Assembly: GCA_035307785.1 (NCBI GenBank)
Contig: DATGHS010000429.1
Location: 1-7,070, forward strand
From: DATGHS01 sp035307785
Lineage (GTDB): Bacteria > Planctomycetota > Planctomycetia > Gemmatales > Gemmataceae
DNA: 7,070 nt
Direction of reading: 5' to 3'
The notes beneath the pieces were generated by a model that saw only the letters and a program-made list of their open reading frames with translations, was not told where the DNA came from and did not search any database. The position numbers and the translations under genes are program-made. Positions 1 through 5,845 of this stretch are shown in pieces (the first letter of the stretch is position 1; each line of letters begins with the position of its first letter).

Positions 1-58
1 TTTTCTTCAAGGCCAATTGACCTAAAAATAGAAAAGAAATCCCGGCAGGTGCGAGCCA
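1..58 (+). other. AT-rich leader before the first gene, possibly the tail of an upstream gene
   Basis: The first 58 bases are more AT-rich than the rest of the window. Frame 2 would end a reading frame at TAA (23-25) and frame 3 at TGA (18-20), so the end of an upstream plus-strand gene may be present, but too little is visible to name it. I see no convincing promoter. Confidence 0.3.
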
Positions 59-1522
59 ATGACCACGATTGAATTGCGCGATCGCAACGACGCCCGCAAA
101 TTCATCTTGCAGGGGCTTTGGCTCCAGCAGGCACTTTATCCCCCTGCCCCTTCGCTTACAAAAGATATCCTGGAATGGGCTCTGGAAGTCGCTAACGCGG
201 GTGATTCCTTACCGCCGGTGGGCTTCGTGGCTGATCTCGGCGTGGAAACGTTTAATTTGGATCGCGGCGAGAAACGAACCAAGATCGACCAGGAGAACCT
301 GCCGAAACTCCCCTCGTATCTCCAACGAACCTACGAAGACTATGTCTTGGGGAGAATTTATCGCGACTCGTTCTTCGAGCGCGCCGGCCATGCCCTGCGG
401 AAATATGACAAGAAGCAGAATTGGGCCCGCGGCCTTGCTTTTTTAATCCGCCAGATTCGCCGCCATACCCGCATTCCCGGTGTGCTGCTCAGCCCTTCCA
501 TTTTGCGCGCCATGCGGGACTTGCAGGAGCAGGAGATCCTCGATGAGGGCCGAAGATCCTGGGAAAAAGACGGGTTGATGCCGCTGTTGGAAACTTGCTA
601 CCAGTCGATGGCGGAGAGCTTTCGCAACAGCGCTGAGATTCTTTTGGAGGTCGATGTTCGCGCCTTGGAGAATGGCGTCGCGCTCCAGCCGGAATCACAA
701 CAACTGGCCCACGAACAGGTCATGACGGCCGCGAAACTGCTCAGCGACCAGTTGCCCTCGCGCAAGTTGAAGCCCTTGGTTGGCCGGCATGAGGTTCCGA
801 CGCGGGTGCTCGATGAAGACACTTATCCAGTCGGCGGGTATGCTTCGATAGCCACGCATGGCAGTATCGAGAGCTTGTTGCATTCGCAACTAGCCTACAT
901 GGAACCGGCCGGTCGCCCCGACCTCTTCGACATCAAGTACCTGCGCGATGAACTGTTCTACTATTCGCGCGACGAGAACCAATTCCTGCGCCGGCGCCGC
1001 ACGTTCGTATTCGCCTTCTACCCGGACCTCGTGGAAGCGCGCACCAAGGACCCGGATGTCCCATTCCAGCGCATCATCATGCTGTTGGGTCTACTGTACG
1101 CCGCAATCGGGAAGCTGATCGAGTGGCTGAGCGACGATTCGCTGAAATTCGTCTTTGTTTTCCTTACCGATGGCGAAATTTTTCCGTTGCGCCACGAATA
1201 CGGGTTGTTGGAAATGCTTTTCCGCGAGCAAATGGACAACAAGAGCGTGCAGATTCTGCCCGCGCACAAGGAGGACAAGCTGGTATCTGCATTTCGGCAA
1301 GCGGATTTGACGGACTTGTGCCGGCGCGAAGCGCAGCGCAGCTTGTGCCATTGCTTGCTCATGAGCGCCCAGGAACAAAGTCTGGACACGGACGAGGTGC
1401 TGGTAACGCGTCTGTTGCTGGATGAGGTTCATCCGACCATCGGCGGGCCGGCCGATCCAGCCGCTCTCTCTACGGATGACTGGGCTCCGGCATTGGAACG
1501 ACTGCTGCAGCTATGGATCTGA
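59..1522 (+). CDS. Uncharacterised protein with a possible degenerate vWA-like C-terminal domain
   Basis: I do not recognise this 487-residue protein with certainty. It has no signal peptide or clear membrane segment, so it is probably cytoplasmic. Residues 1-200 are charged and mostly helical. Residues 255-310 hold a conserved-looking stretch (YPVGGYASI, then DIKYLRDELFYYSRDE) leading to four arginines (311-314). After these, a hydrophobic strand TFVFAFYPDL (315-324), a long helix (about 336-357) and a second strand FVFVFLTDG (364-372) follow the strand-helix-strand order of a von Willebrand A fold. The usual DxSxS metal site is absent. Such vWA-like proteins often accompany MoxR AAA+ ATPases; a partner could lie left of the window but cannot be seen. 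The ATG at 59 has only a weak AGG (47-49) ahead of it. The gene ends 14 bases from the convergent GH10-like gene. The vWA assignment is inference from pattern alone. Confidence 0.75.
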   Translation: MTTIELRDRNDARKFILQGLWLQQALYPPAPSLTKDILEWALEVANAGDSLPPVGFVADLGVETFNLDRGEKRTKIDQENLPKLPSYLQRTYEDYVLGRIYRDSFFERAGHALRKYDKKQNWARGLAFLIRQIRRHTRIPGVLLSPSILRAMRDLQEQEILDEGRRSWEKDGLMPLLETCYQSMAESFRNSAEILLEVDVRALENGVALQPESQQLAHEQVMTAAKLLSDQLPSRKLKPLVGRHEVPTRVLDEDTYPVGGYASIATHGSIESLLHSQLAYMEPAGRPDLFDIKYLRDELFYYSRDENQFLRRRRTFVFAFYPDLVEARTKDPDVPFQRIIMLLGLLYAAIGKLIEWLSDDSLKFVFVFLTDGEIFPLRHEYGLLEMLFREQMDNKSVQILPAHKEDKLVSAFRQADLTDLCRREAQRSLCHCLLMSAQEQSLDTDEVLVTRLLLDEVHPTIGGPADPAALSTDDWAPALERLLQLWI

Positions 1523-1536
1523 ACGAGCCCTGGGCT

Positions 1537-3018
1537 TTAACGCAGATGTGCTTCGCGCACCAGCCGCAAACCTTCGAGCGCCGGCTTCGGTTGGCCGGCC
1601 AAATCTAGCAAGCCACAATTCGGGAATCGATGGGGCTCGGCGTCGGAGAGATGGCCCCAGTAAACACCCTGGACGTACGGCTTCACCGCCGCCATGGCAG
1701 CCACGGCCACGGCCCAAGCGCGTTGCGTTTCCGGCGTGAATCCGTTGTGCCAATAGCCGGCCGTTGGCTCCTGTTCCGATTCGGCATTCGCATCCGTGTC
1801 GCTGGCAGACGGGAAACTTAACGAGACATGCAACGGCGTCCCGAGCACGGCAAAACTGTCGAGCAAGCGCGAGATTTCGAGCAGGTCGCGGCAATAGCTT
1901 CCGCGCGGGTCGATTCCCATGGCGATTTCCAGGTCCAGCGCCGCCAGTCTCAAGCCCGCCCGCAGAAGCGTATCGAGGAAAACCAATGGAAGATACGTGT
2001 GTTCCTCGCGCGCCAGGTATTCGCCCCACGGTTGCGATACGCCGACGACCAACTCAATGTCGGGTGCAATCTGCATGGCGGCTTCGGCCAGTCGCGCGGT
2101 CAGCCAGAGCATCTCGTCTTCGCTTAGCGACAGCACCGATGAGAAATTCGCGGCCGATGTGAGTTGCCAACGGCGAACCTGCCCACGATACCGGGCGATG
2201 GCGGTTTCGACGTAATCGCACATGAAGTTCGCCAGGTTCGGTAACTCCTGCTCCCACAACCAGAGCCAGTCTGGCAATCCCGACGGCGAAAAGTCGATCA
2301 GCGGCCCGGCCACGACGGGAATCTGTTCGCCTTTGGCCCATTGGAGCAGTGCATCGGTTTCGTCCCAGCGATATTCCGCTTCGTGGGGCTCAATCGCCCG
2401 CCAGTTCATGTTCACGCAAATCGTGTTGAACGAGGCGGCCATGGCGCCAGAATCGGTCGGCAGCGATTGCAACCGGCAACCGAACGACGTATCCAATCGC
2501 GGCACGCGCTGTTGCCGAAGTTGAAAGAGATAATCGGTAAAGCTCGGCGCCATGCGGTCAATCAGCCGGTGGACATCGGCGAGCGCAGCCTGAGCCAACG
2601 AATCTGCTTCGGCGGACGGATGAAGGGACACCGCTTTGCAAAAGTGCGCATGGGCCAGACGGAACTGATCGGCAAGGTCCGGCTTCAGCGTGAAGCCAAG
2701 GCTGTTCCATTCGCCCAAGGTGTTACGAACCTGGTTGATTTTTCCACGCGCCAGTTCCAATGGCAATGAGTAGGGTTCGGCCCGCTCCATGAGCGTGGCC
2801 GTCGTGCTCATGAGCCGGCCCATGCCTTCGATTTGCCAGGGAACCTGAAGATAGCCGCTTTCATCCAGTGAGCGGCGGAGAAGGAGTCGACGCGGTTCCA
2901 CTTCCACGGACGTGGGGCCAGGAGCATTGTCGAAGCCGCCCGCCAGGCAGGCCCGTTGCAATTCGGCTAGTTGATCGGCGGGCAGGCCGGGCGGCAACTG
3001 AAGATTGATTTGGCCCAT
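1537..3018 (-). CDS. GH10 (xylanase-fold)-like protein, apparently lacking both catalytic glutamates
   Basis: Residues are numbered from a TTG at 3064-3066 (509 residues). I prefer the ATG at 3016-3018 (residue 17, MGQINLQLPPG), because the 16 residues before it are basic and atypical; neither start has a good ribosome site. Residues 17-190 form an N-terminal region, possibly a jelly-roll followed by helices. From about 212 the order follows glycoside hydrolase family 10: a first strand with NMNWRAIEP (219-227), GLPDWLW (263-269), YRGQVRRW (293-300), LGTPLHVSL (408-416), and a C-terminal VQGVYWG...GLLDLAGQPKPALEGL. GH10 enzymes have an acid/base Glu in WDVVNEA and a nucleophile in ITELD; here the equivalent stretches read WQLTSAA (300-306) and HVSLSFP (413-419). 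I therefore infer a non-hydrolytic carbohydrate-binding protein or a changed mechanism. No signal peptide is evident. It follows lpxI on the same strand, which may tie it to envelope glycans, though that link is only positional. Confidence 0.8.
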   Translation of the reverse strand: MGQINLQLPPGLPADQLAELQRACLAGGFDNAPGPTSVEVEPRRLLLRRSLDESGYLQVPWQIEGMGRLMSTTATLMERAEPYSLPLELARGKINQVRNTLGEWNSLGFTLKPDLADQFRLAHAHFCKAVSLHPSAEADSLAQAALADVHRLIDRMAPSFTDYLFQLRQQRVPRLDTSFGCRLQSLPTDSGAMAASFNTICVNMNWRAIEPHEAEYRWDETDALLQWAKGEQIPVVAGPLIDFSPSGLPDWLWLWEQELPNLANFMCDYVETAIARYRGQVRRWQLTSAANFSSVLSLSEDEMLWLTARLAEAAMQIAPDIELVVGVSQPWGEYLAREEHTYLPLVFLDTLLRAGLRLAALDLEIAMGIDPRGSYCRDLLEISRLLDSFAVLGTPLHVSLSFPSASDTDANAESEQEPTAGYWHNGFTPETQRAWAVAVAAMAAVKPYVQGVYWGHLSDAEPHRFPNCGLLDLAGQPKPALEGLRLVREAHLR

Positions 3019-3083
3019 GCGCTTACGCCGTTTCCGTGGGGAATTCGAAAAACTTGATGCGAGCAAGTCTCTATTATCGGCGC

Positions 3084-3112
3084 ATTATAGATTTCCAGAA
3101 GAGTAGTCACAA
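3084..3112 (-). promoter_or_regulatory. Candidate sigma70-type promoter for the GH10-like gene
   Basis: On the minus strand, a perfect TATAAT (3084-3089) lies 17 bases downstream of TTGTGA (3107-3112; 4 of 6 to the TTGACA consensus). The -10 box overlaps the lpxI stop codon (3085-3087). Transcription would begin near 3077, leaving about 60 bases of leader before the ATG at 3016-3018 and only about 10 before the alternative TTG, which slightly favours the ATG. It would let the GH10-like gene be expressed apart from lpxD-lpxI. The match is by eye, and such boxes occur by chance. Confidence 0.35.
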
Positions 3113-4020
3113 TCTATTTCGGCCGAAAGTGAAAGGATCGAAAGACCGTGGCGGTTCGCCATACCAATTGTTTGCTCTTCTTGCAACAAAATGGACCTGC
3201 TAGCCTCAATTGCCAGCACCTTCGCGCCGGAGCGGATCATATTCTCAATCGTCGAAGGCCCAACCGTGGGAACATCAAAGCGCATGTCTTGCTTCGGCTT
3301 GGCTACCTTGACGACCACGAAGCCGCCGCGGGGGCACAACTGGCCGGCGCGCTGAATGGCCTGATCGGTCCCCTCCATGGCCTCAACAGCGAGGACGGCC
3401 TGTTCCCGCACCATCACGCTCTGGCCCACATCGAGCCGACCCATTTCACGAGCGATGTTCCAGCCGAATTTCACGTCTTTCCATTCCGATGGCGTGGGCC
3501 GACGATTGGTGAGTATCCCAGGACCAACCAGCAACTGCGGGCAGATTTCGAGGGCCGACATGCACTCCAAGCCTCCGTCATTCAGGTTCGCAATGAAATC
3601 GAGCAGGAACGAATCGTCGCGATTGTCGCGATGGCGACGGCCAAACCAAAAGCGCAGGAAGCGCCAGTCCGGCGGTTCGGTCAGCACGCGCCACTTCGCA
3701 TTGAATCCCCGGGCCTTATTGACCTTGCCCGCCATGGTCCATTTACGCACGCCATGGGCGCGAAACAGCCGAACCATCTTGCCGAATTGCTTCAAGCCCG
3801 TCCAAAGAAGGCGGTCCGCAACTTCAGCCAGGGCAGGATCGGCCGCGCCGCGAATGCCAAGGCAGACGACGTGCCAGCCCCGTTGCCGCGCTTTACTGGC
3901 CACGTGAATGGGAAAGTGCCCTGCCCCGGCCAACAATCCGAGCGGTTCGCGGTCGCGCGGTGCCGCTGCCGCAATGTTTTCGCTACTCGCGGCTGCCGCT
4001 ATGTCCAGTGCCGTTTCCAT
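3085..4020 (-). CDS. lpxI: UDP-2,3-diacylglucosamine pyrophosphatase LpxI (lipid A biosynthesis)
   Basis: LpxI is the peripheral membrane enzyme that hydrolyses UDP-2,3-diacylglucosamine to lipid X and UMP; it replaces the unrelated LpxH in many Gram-negative lineages. The 311-residue protein carries the family's landmarks in order: an N-terminal glycine-rich strand-loop PLGLLAGAGHFPIHVA (26-41), AGKVNKARGF (97-106), VREQAVLAVEAMEGTD (204-219), the highly conserved acidic segment KPKQDMRFDVPTVGP (241-255) and the C-terminal GAKVLAIEASRSILL (265-279). Asp245 and Asp249 in the acidic segment are the likeliest metal or catalytic residues (inference from family conservation). An alanine-rich extension of about 25 residues precedes the usual start of the fold. 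The ATG nevertheless looks right, because GGAAGG sits 8 bases ahead of it. The first 38 bases overlap the end of lpxD in another frame, which suggests translational coupling with the preceding pathway step. Confidence 0.95.
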   Translation of the reverse strand: METALDIAAAASSENIAAAAPRDREPLGLLAGAGHFPIHVASKARQRGWHVVCLGIRGAADPALAEVADRLLWTGLKQFGKMVRLFRAHGVRKWTMAGKVNKARGFNAKWRVLTEPPDWRFLRFWFGRRHRDNRDDSFLLDFIANLNDGGLECMSALEICPQLLVGPGILTNRRPTPSEWKDVKFGWNIAREMGRLDVGQSVMVREQAVLAVEAMEGTDQAIQRAGQLCPRGGFVVVKVAKPKQDMRFDVPTVGPSTIENMIRSGAKVLAIEASRSILLQEEQTIGMANRHGLSILSLSAEIDCDYSSGNL

Positions 4021-5053
4021 TCGTTGAACCTTCCGCGTTGGCTACGCCGAGCATTTTTTCCAGGCAACGCAAACGCCGCCGCATTTCGGGCAATTGCTCC
4101 AGCGACATCAGGATGCGCTTCTGCTCGCGCATTGGGGTGGCCGGCGACCCGAGCATGGCCTGTTTTTCCGGCACATCTTTCGTCACGCCGGCTTGAGCGC
4201 CGATGATGGCGCCGGCGCCAATTTGAACATGATCCACGATCCCCGCCTGCCCGGCCACGATAACGCCATCGCCCGTGCTGGACGAGCCGGCGATTCCGGC
4301 CTGGCTTACGAACAGGTTATGCCGGCCGATGCGGCAATTGTGCGCGATCTGCACCAGATTGTCGATTTTCGTTCCGGCCCCAACTTGCGTGGCCGCAAAA
4401 GTGCCACGGTCGATCGTGCTACACGCGCCAATTTCGACATCGTCGCCGATCTCGACATGCCCCAGCTGTGGCACCTTTTCGTGTCGGCCGTCGCGCTGCT
4501 GGTAACCGAAGCCGTCGGCGCCTATCACACTGTTGGCGTGAATAATCACGCGATTGCCTAGGATCGAATTGTCGTACAAGACCACGTGCGGATGCAGTCG
4601 AACTTCCTCGCCGATGCGACAATTCGCGCCAACGACTACCCCGGCCCGTAAATGTGCCCCGCGGCCGATCATGCTGTTCCGGCCCACGACCGCAAAGGCT
4701 TCGACGACCACATCGGCGCCCAGATGGGCGCTGGGATGAATCGAAGCGCTGGGATGAATGCCTGGGTCCGCGCGTTCCTGGCTGCCTTGAAGTTGCTGAA
4801 CCACTCGTGCGAAGGCCAGCAAGGGATCGGCAACCCGGATCAGCGGTTTGCCATTGGGCATTGCATAAATAGAAGCGATGGCAGCCGTTGCCGGGTGATG
4901 ATGGAATTGCAGCAGGTGCTTGTCGTCGGCCGCCAACGTGATGTCGCCCGCGCCGGCATCGGCCAAGGCGCGCGCATTTTCGATGGCAATCGTGCTGTCG
5001 CCGATAACTTCACCTTGGACCCATTCTGCGAGCTGCCGGAGCGTCGTTGCCAC
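3983..5053 (-). CDS. lpxD: UDP-3-O-acylglucosamine N-acyltransferase LpxD (lipid A biosynthesis)
   Basis: LpxD transfers a 3-hydroxyacyl chain from acyl carrier protein to the 2-amino group of UDP-3-O-acyl-glucosamine, the third step of lipid A synthesis, in the cytoplasm. The 356 residues compare with 341 in E. coli. Residues 1-95 form the uridine-binding N-terminal domain, starting with the typical TLRQLAEWVQGEVIGD. Residues 98-300 are a left-handed beta-helix of hexapeptide repeats, including VIGADGFGY (176-184) and STIDRGTF (212-219). NLVQIAHNCRIG (232-243) carries His238, matching the catalytic His239 of E. coli LpxD. A charged helix (305-335) follows, as in trimeric LpxD proteins. The last 20 or so residues are a Gly/Asn/Ser-rich tail whose DNA overlaps the lpxI start. 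Translation starts at a GTG (5051-5053) with AAAGGA 6 bases ahead. Confidence 0.97.
   Translation of the reverse strand: MATTLRQLAEWVQGEVIGDSTIAIENARALADAGAGDITLAADDKHLLQFHHHPATAAIASIYAMPNGKPLIRVADPLLAFARVVQQLQGSQERADPGIHPSASIHPSAHLGADVVVEAFAVVGRNSMIGRGAHLRAGVVVGANCRIGEEVRLHPHVVLYDNSILGNRVIIHANSVIGADGFGYQQRDGRHEKVPQLGHVEIGDDVEIGACSTIDRGTFAATQVGAGTKIDNLVQIAHNCRIGRHNLFVSQAGIAGSSSTGDGVIVAGQAGIVDHVQIGAGAIIGAQAGVTKDVPEKQAMLGSPATPMREQKRILMSLEQLPEMRRRLRCLEKMLGVANAEGSTNGNGTGHSGSRE
4029..4034 (-). promoter_or_regulatory. Shine-Dalgarno site inside lpxD that sets the lpxI start
   Basis: The minus strand reads GGAAGG here, followed by 8 bases (TTCAACGA) and then the lpxI ATG at 4018-4020. The site lies within the coding sequence of the lpxD tail, so ribosomes finishing lpxD pass over it. 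This supports the long lpxI start despite the 38-base gene overlap. No ATG, GTG or TTG that would keep the glycine-rich first strand was found downstream of the lpxD stop. Confidence 0.6.
4728..4763 (+). repeat. 18-bp tandem repeat encoding adjacent LpxD hexapeptides
   Basis: The 14-mer GCGCTGGGATGAAT occurs at 4728-4741 and again at 4746-4759, so the period is exactly 18 bases, or six codons. On the minus strand it encodes the successive hexapeptides IHPSAS and IHPSAH at the first turns of the LpxD beta-helix (about residues 99-110). Identical codons in both copies suggest a fairly recent duplication, or gene conversion, of one hexapeptide unit. The remaining 4 bases of each unit differ. Confidence 0.7.
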
Positions 5054-5059
5054 GGAGAG

Positions 5060-5065
5060 TCCTTT
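5060..5065 (-). promoter_or_regulatory. Shine-Dalgarno site for the GTG start of lpxD
   Basis: The minus strand reads AAAGGA, then six bases (CTCTCC), then GTG at 5051-5053. This site, together with the family-typical N-terminus that follows, fixes the non-ATG start of lpxD. Confidence 0.6.
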
Positions 5066-5101
5066 CTCTCGTGTGCTTTGTTCTTCAAAGTCGAGGGCAC
5101 A

Positions 5102-5131
5102 ATCCTACCGCAGCTGGCATGCGCTTGGCAA
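5102..5131 (-). promoter_or_regulatory. Candidate promoter for the lpxD-lpxI unit
   Basis: In the 90-base gap between the DinB-like gene and lpxD, the minus strand has TTGCCA (5126-5131; 5 of 6 to the -35 consensus), 18 bases, then TAGGAT (5102-5107; 4 of 6 to the -10 consensus). Transcription would begin near 5095, about 40 bases before the lpxD GTG. If it is not used, lpxD would instead be read through from the DinB-like gene. The spacing is plausible but the boxes are imperfect, so this is tentative. Confidence 0.3.
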
Positions 5132-5143
5132 TGCGAAGTAGAT

Positions 5144-5635
5144 TTAAATCACGATCGGTTTGCCGAGCTTGCGGCGCAGGACGACGATCTGACCCGCGTG
5201 CATCATCGGGTGGTTGGCGATCAGTACGAGAAGAGCGCCAAAGGTCGGTGCGAATTGTGCAAGCCGCCCGGTAGTGGGCTTATCCAAATCGGCATCGGAA
5301 AGCGTGTTGAGGACCTTCATCGTGTTCTCCCGCACCTTGGCGTACCAATCCATGTACTCTGCTTTGGTCCGGTAGCCAACGGGCGGATCCTTGGCAGCGT
5401 TTTCTTTTCCGTGCAGCTTGTCCCAACCCTCCGGCAAGGGTACCGTGGTGGCGCCAGGAATCATTTTGAGCAACTCTTCTTCCGCATTGATCAAATGGCC
5501 CAATTGCCAGGCAATATGATTCGCTCCGGGGCCCGGTCGCGTGAGTAGGTCGGCATCGCTCAGGTCCTGGAGATAAGTCTTCATCACGAAATCGTTTGAT
5601 TGCGCCAAATTGCGAATGACGTCCTTCGGTCCCAT
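5144..5635 (-). CDS. DinB-fold family protein, probable metal-binding four-helix bundle
   Basis: The 163-residue protein has the pattern of the DinB/YfiT superfamily, small helical bundles that bind a divalent metal through three histidines. The likely ligands are His47 in HIAWQLGHLINAE (40-52) and His142 and His146 in NHPMMHAGQ (141-149). The family's typical first helix, with a block around MKTYLQDLSDAD, and the C-terminal LRRKLGKP are also present. Members include thiol-dependent transferases and stress-linked proteins of unknown activity; nothing here identifies a substrate. This is not the DNA polymerase IV that is also called DinB. The ATG at 5633-5635 has GGGAG 7 bases ahead of it (5643-5647). 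The gene lies 90 bases upstream of lpxD on the same strand, so co-transcription is possible, but a functional link to lipid A is not indicated. It diverges from the FGGY kinase. Confidence 0.88.
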   Translation of the reverse strand: MGPKDVIRNLAQSNDFVMKTYLQDLSDADLLTRPGPGANHIAWQLGHLINAEEELLKMIPGATTVPLPEGWDKLHGKENAAKDPPVGYRTKAEYMDWYAKVRENTMKVLNTLSDADLDKPTTGRLAQFAPTFGALLVLIANHPMMHAGQIVVLRRKLGKPIVI

Positions 5636-5680
5636 GATCGCGCTCCCAATGGAAGAATGTGCCCGTACGCGTTCCGGCCA

Positions 5681-5709
5681 ATGCTATCGTCCGCTGCGCA
5701 CTTCGGCAA
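5681..5709 (-). promoter_or_regulatory. Weak candidate promoter for the DinB-like gene
   Basis: The minus strand shows TTGCCG (5704-5709) and TAGCAT (5681-5686), each 4 of 6 to consensus, with an exact 17-base spacer. They lie about 45 bases before the ATG at 5633-5635. This is the best pair I could find by eye for the leftward gene, and it is weak. Confidence 0.2.
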
Positions 5710-5722
5710 GCCGCCGGCCCTC

Positions 5723-5750
5723 TTGACCGCCGGCAAATGTCCGGCAAAAT
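5723..5750 (+). promoter_or_regulatory. Candidate promoter for the FGGY kinase, with an 11-base direct repeat
   Basis: TTGACC (5723-5728; 5 of 6) is followed after 16 bases by CAAAAT (5745-5750; 4 of 6). Transcription would start near 5757, some 90 bases before the kinase ATG, placing the large palindrome at 5770-5805 just downstream of the start point. CCGGCAAA occurs twice inside the promoter (5730-5737 and 5741-5748), 11 bases apart and so on the same face of the helix. That could be a second regulator site or chance. Confidence 0.3.
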
Positions 5751-5769
5751 TCCTCTTGTACGCGAAGCC

Positions 5770-5805
5770 TTTCGGAGTGTGGTGACTGGTCACCGCACAC
5801 CGAAA
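5770..5805. repeat. 36-base inverted repeat, probable operator in the divergent intergenic region
   Basis: The arms 5770-5786 and 5789-5805 are each 17 bases and flank a 2-base centre (TG). Fifteen of 17 positions pair perfectly; the exceptions are one A-A mismatch and one G-T pair. The inner core is GGTGAC-TG-GTCACC. The outer ends are TTT on the left and AAA on the right, the reverse of an intrinsic terminator's A-tract/T-tract order on both strands, so it does not look like a terminator. Its place between divergent promoters, 40 bases upstream of the kinase ATG and 134 bases upstream of the DinB-like ATG, suggests a binding site for a dimeric regulator, or a leader-RNA hairpin. No regulator gene is in the window. 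Confidence 0.65.
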
Positions 5806-5845
5806 AACGCACGCGCGATCATTCTCGGTTTCCGGGAGTTGCCAA

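Noticed and set aside
1526..1536. AGCCC-T-GGGCT palindrome in the 14-base convergent gap, as a terminator
   Set aside because: After allowing a 3-base loop only four pairs remain, and the following TTTAA is too short for an intrinsic terminator. Its position between converging genes is suggestive but not enough.
3148..4206. 352-codon plus-strand open frame opposite lpxI and the end of lpxD
   Set aside because: It lies antisense to two well-recognised genes, its translation resembles no family, and long antisense frames are common at this GC content.
5141..5150. GATTTAAATC perfect palindrome at the stop codon of the DinB-like gene
   Set aside because: Ten bases with half of them inside a stop codon context; such short palindromes are expected by chance and nothing nearby supports a role.
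4652..5548. 298-codon plus-strand open frame opposite lpxD, the gap and the DinB-like gene
   Set aside because: It spans two real genes and their intergenic region on the other strand and has no recognisable domain.
5144..5635. DinB-like gene taken as DNA polymerase IV
   Set aside because: The name is shared, but the protein is 163 residues with a three-histidine bundle pattern and has no polymerase motifs.
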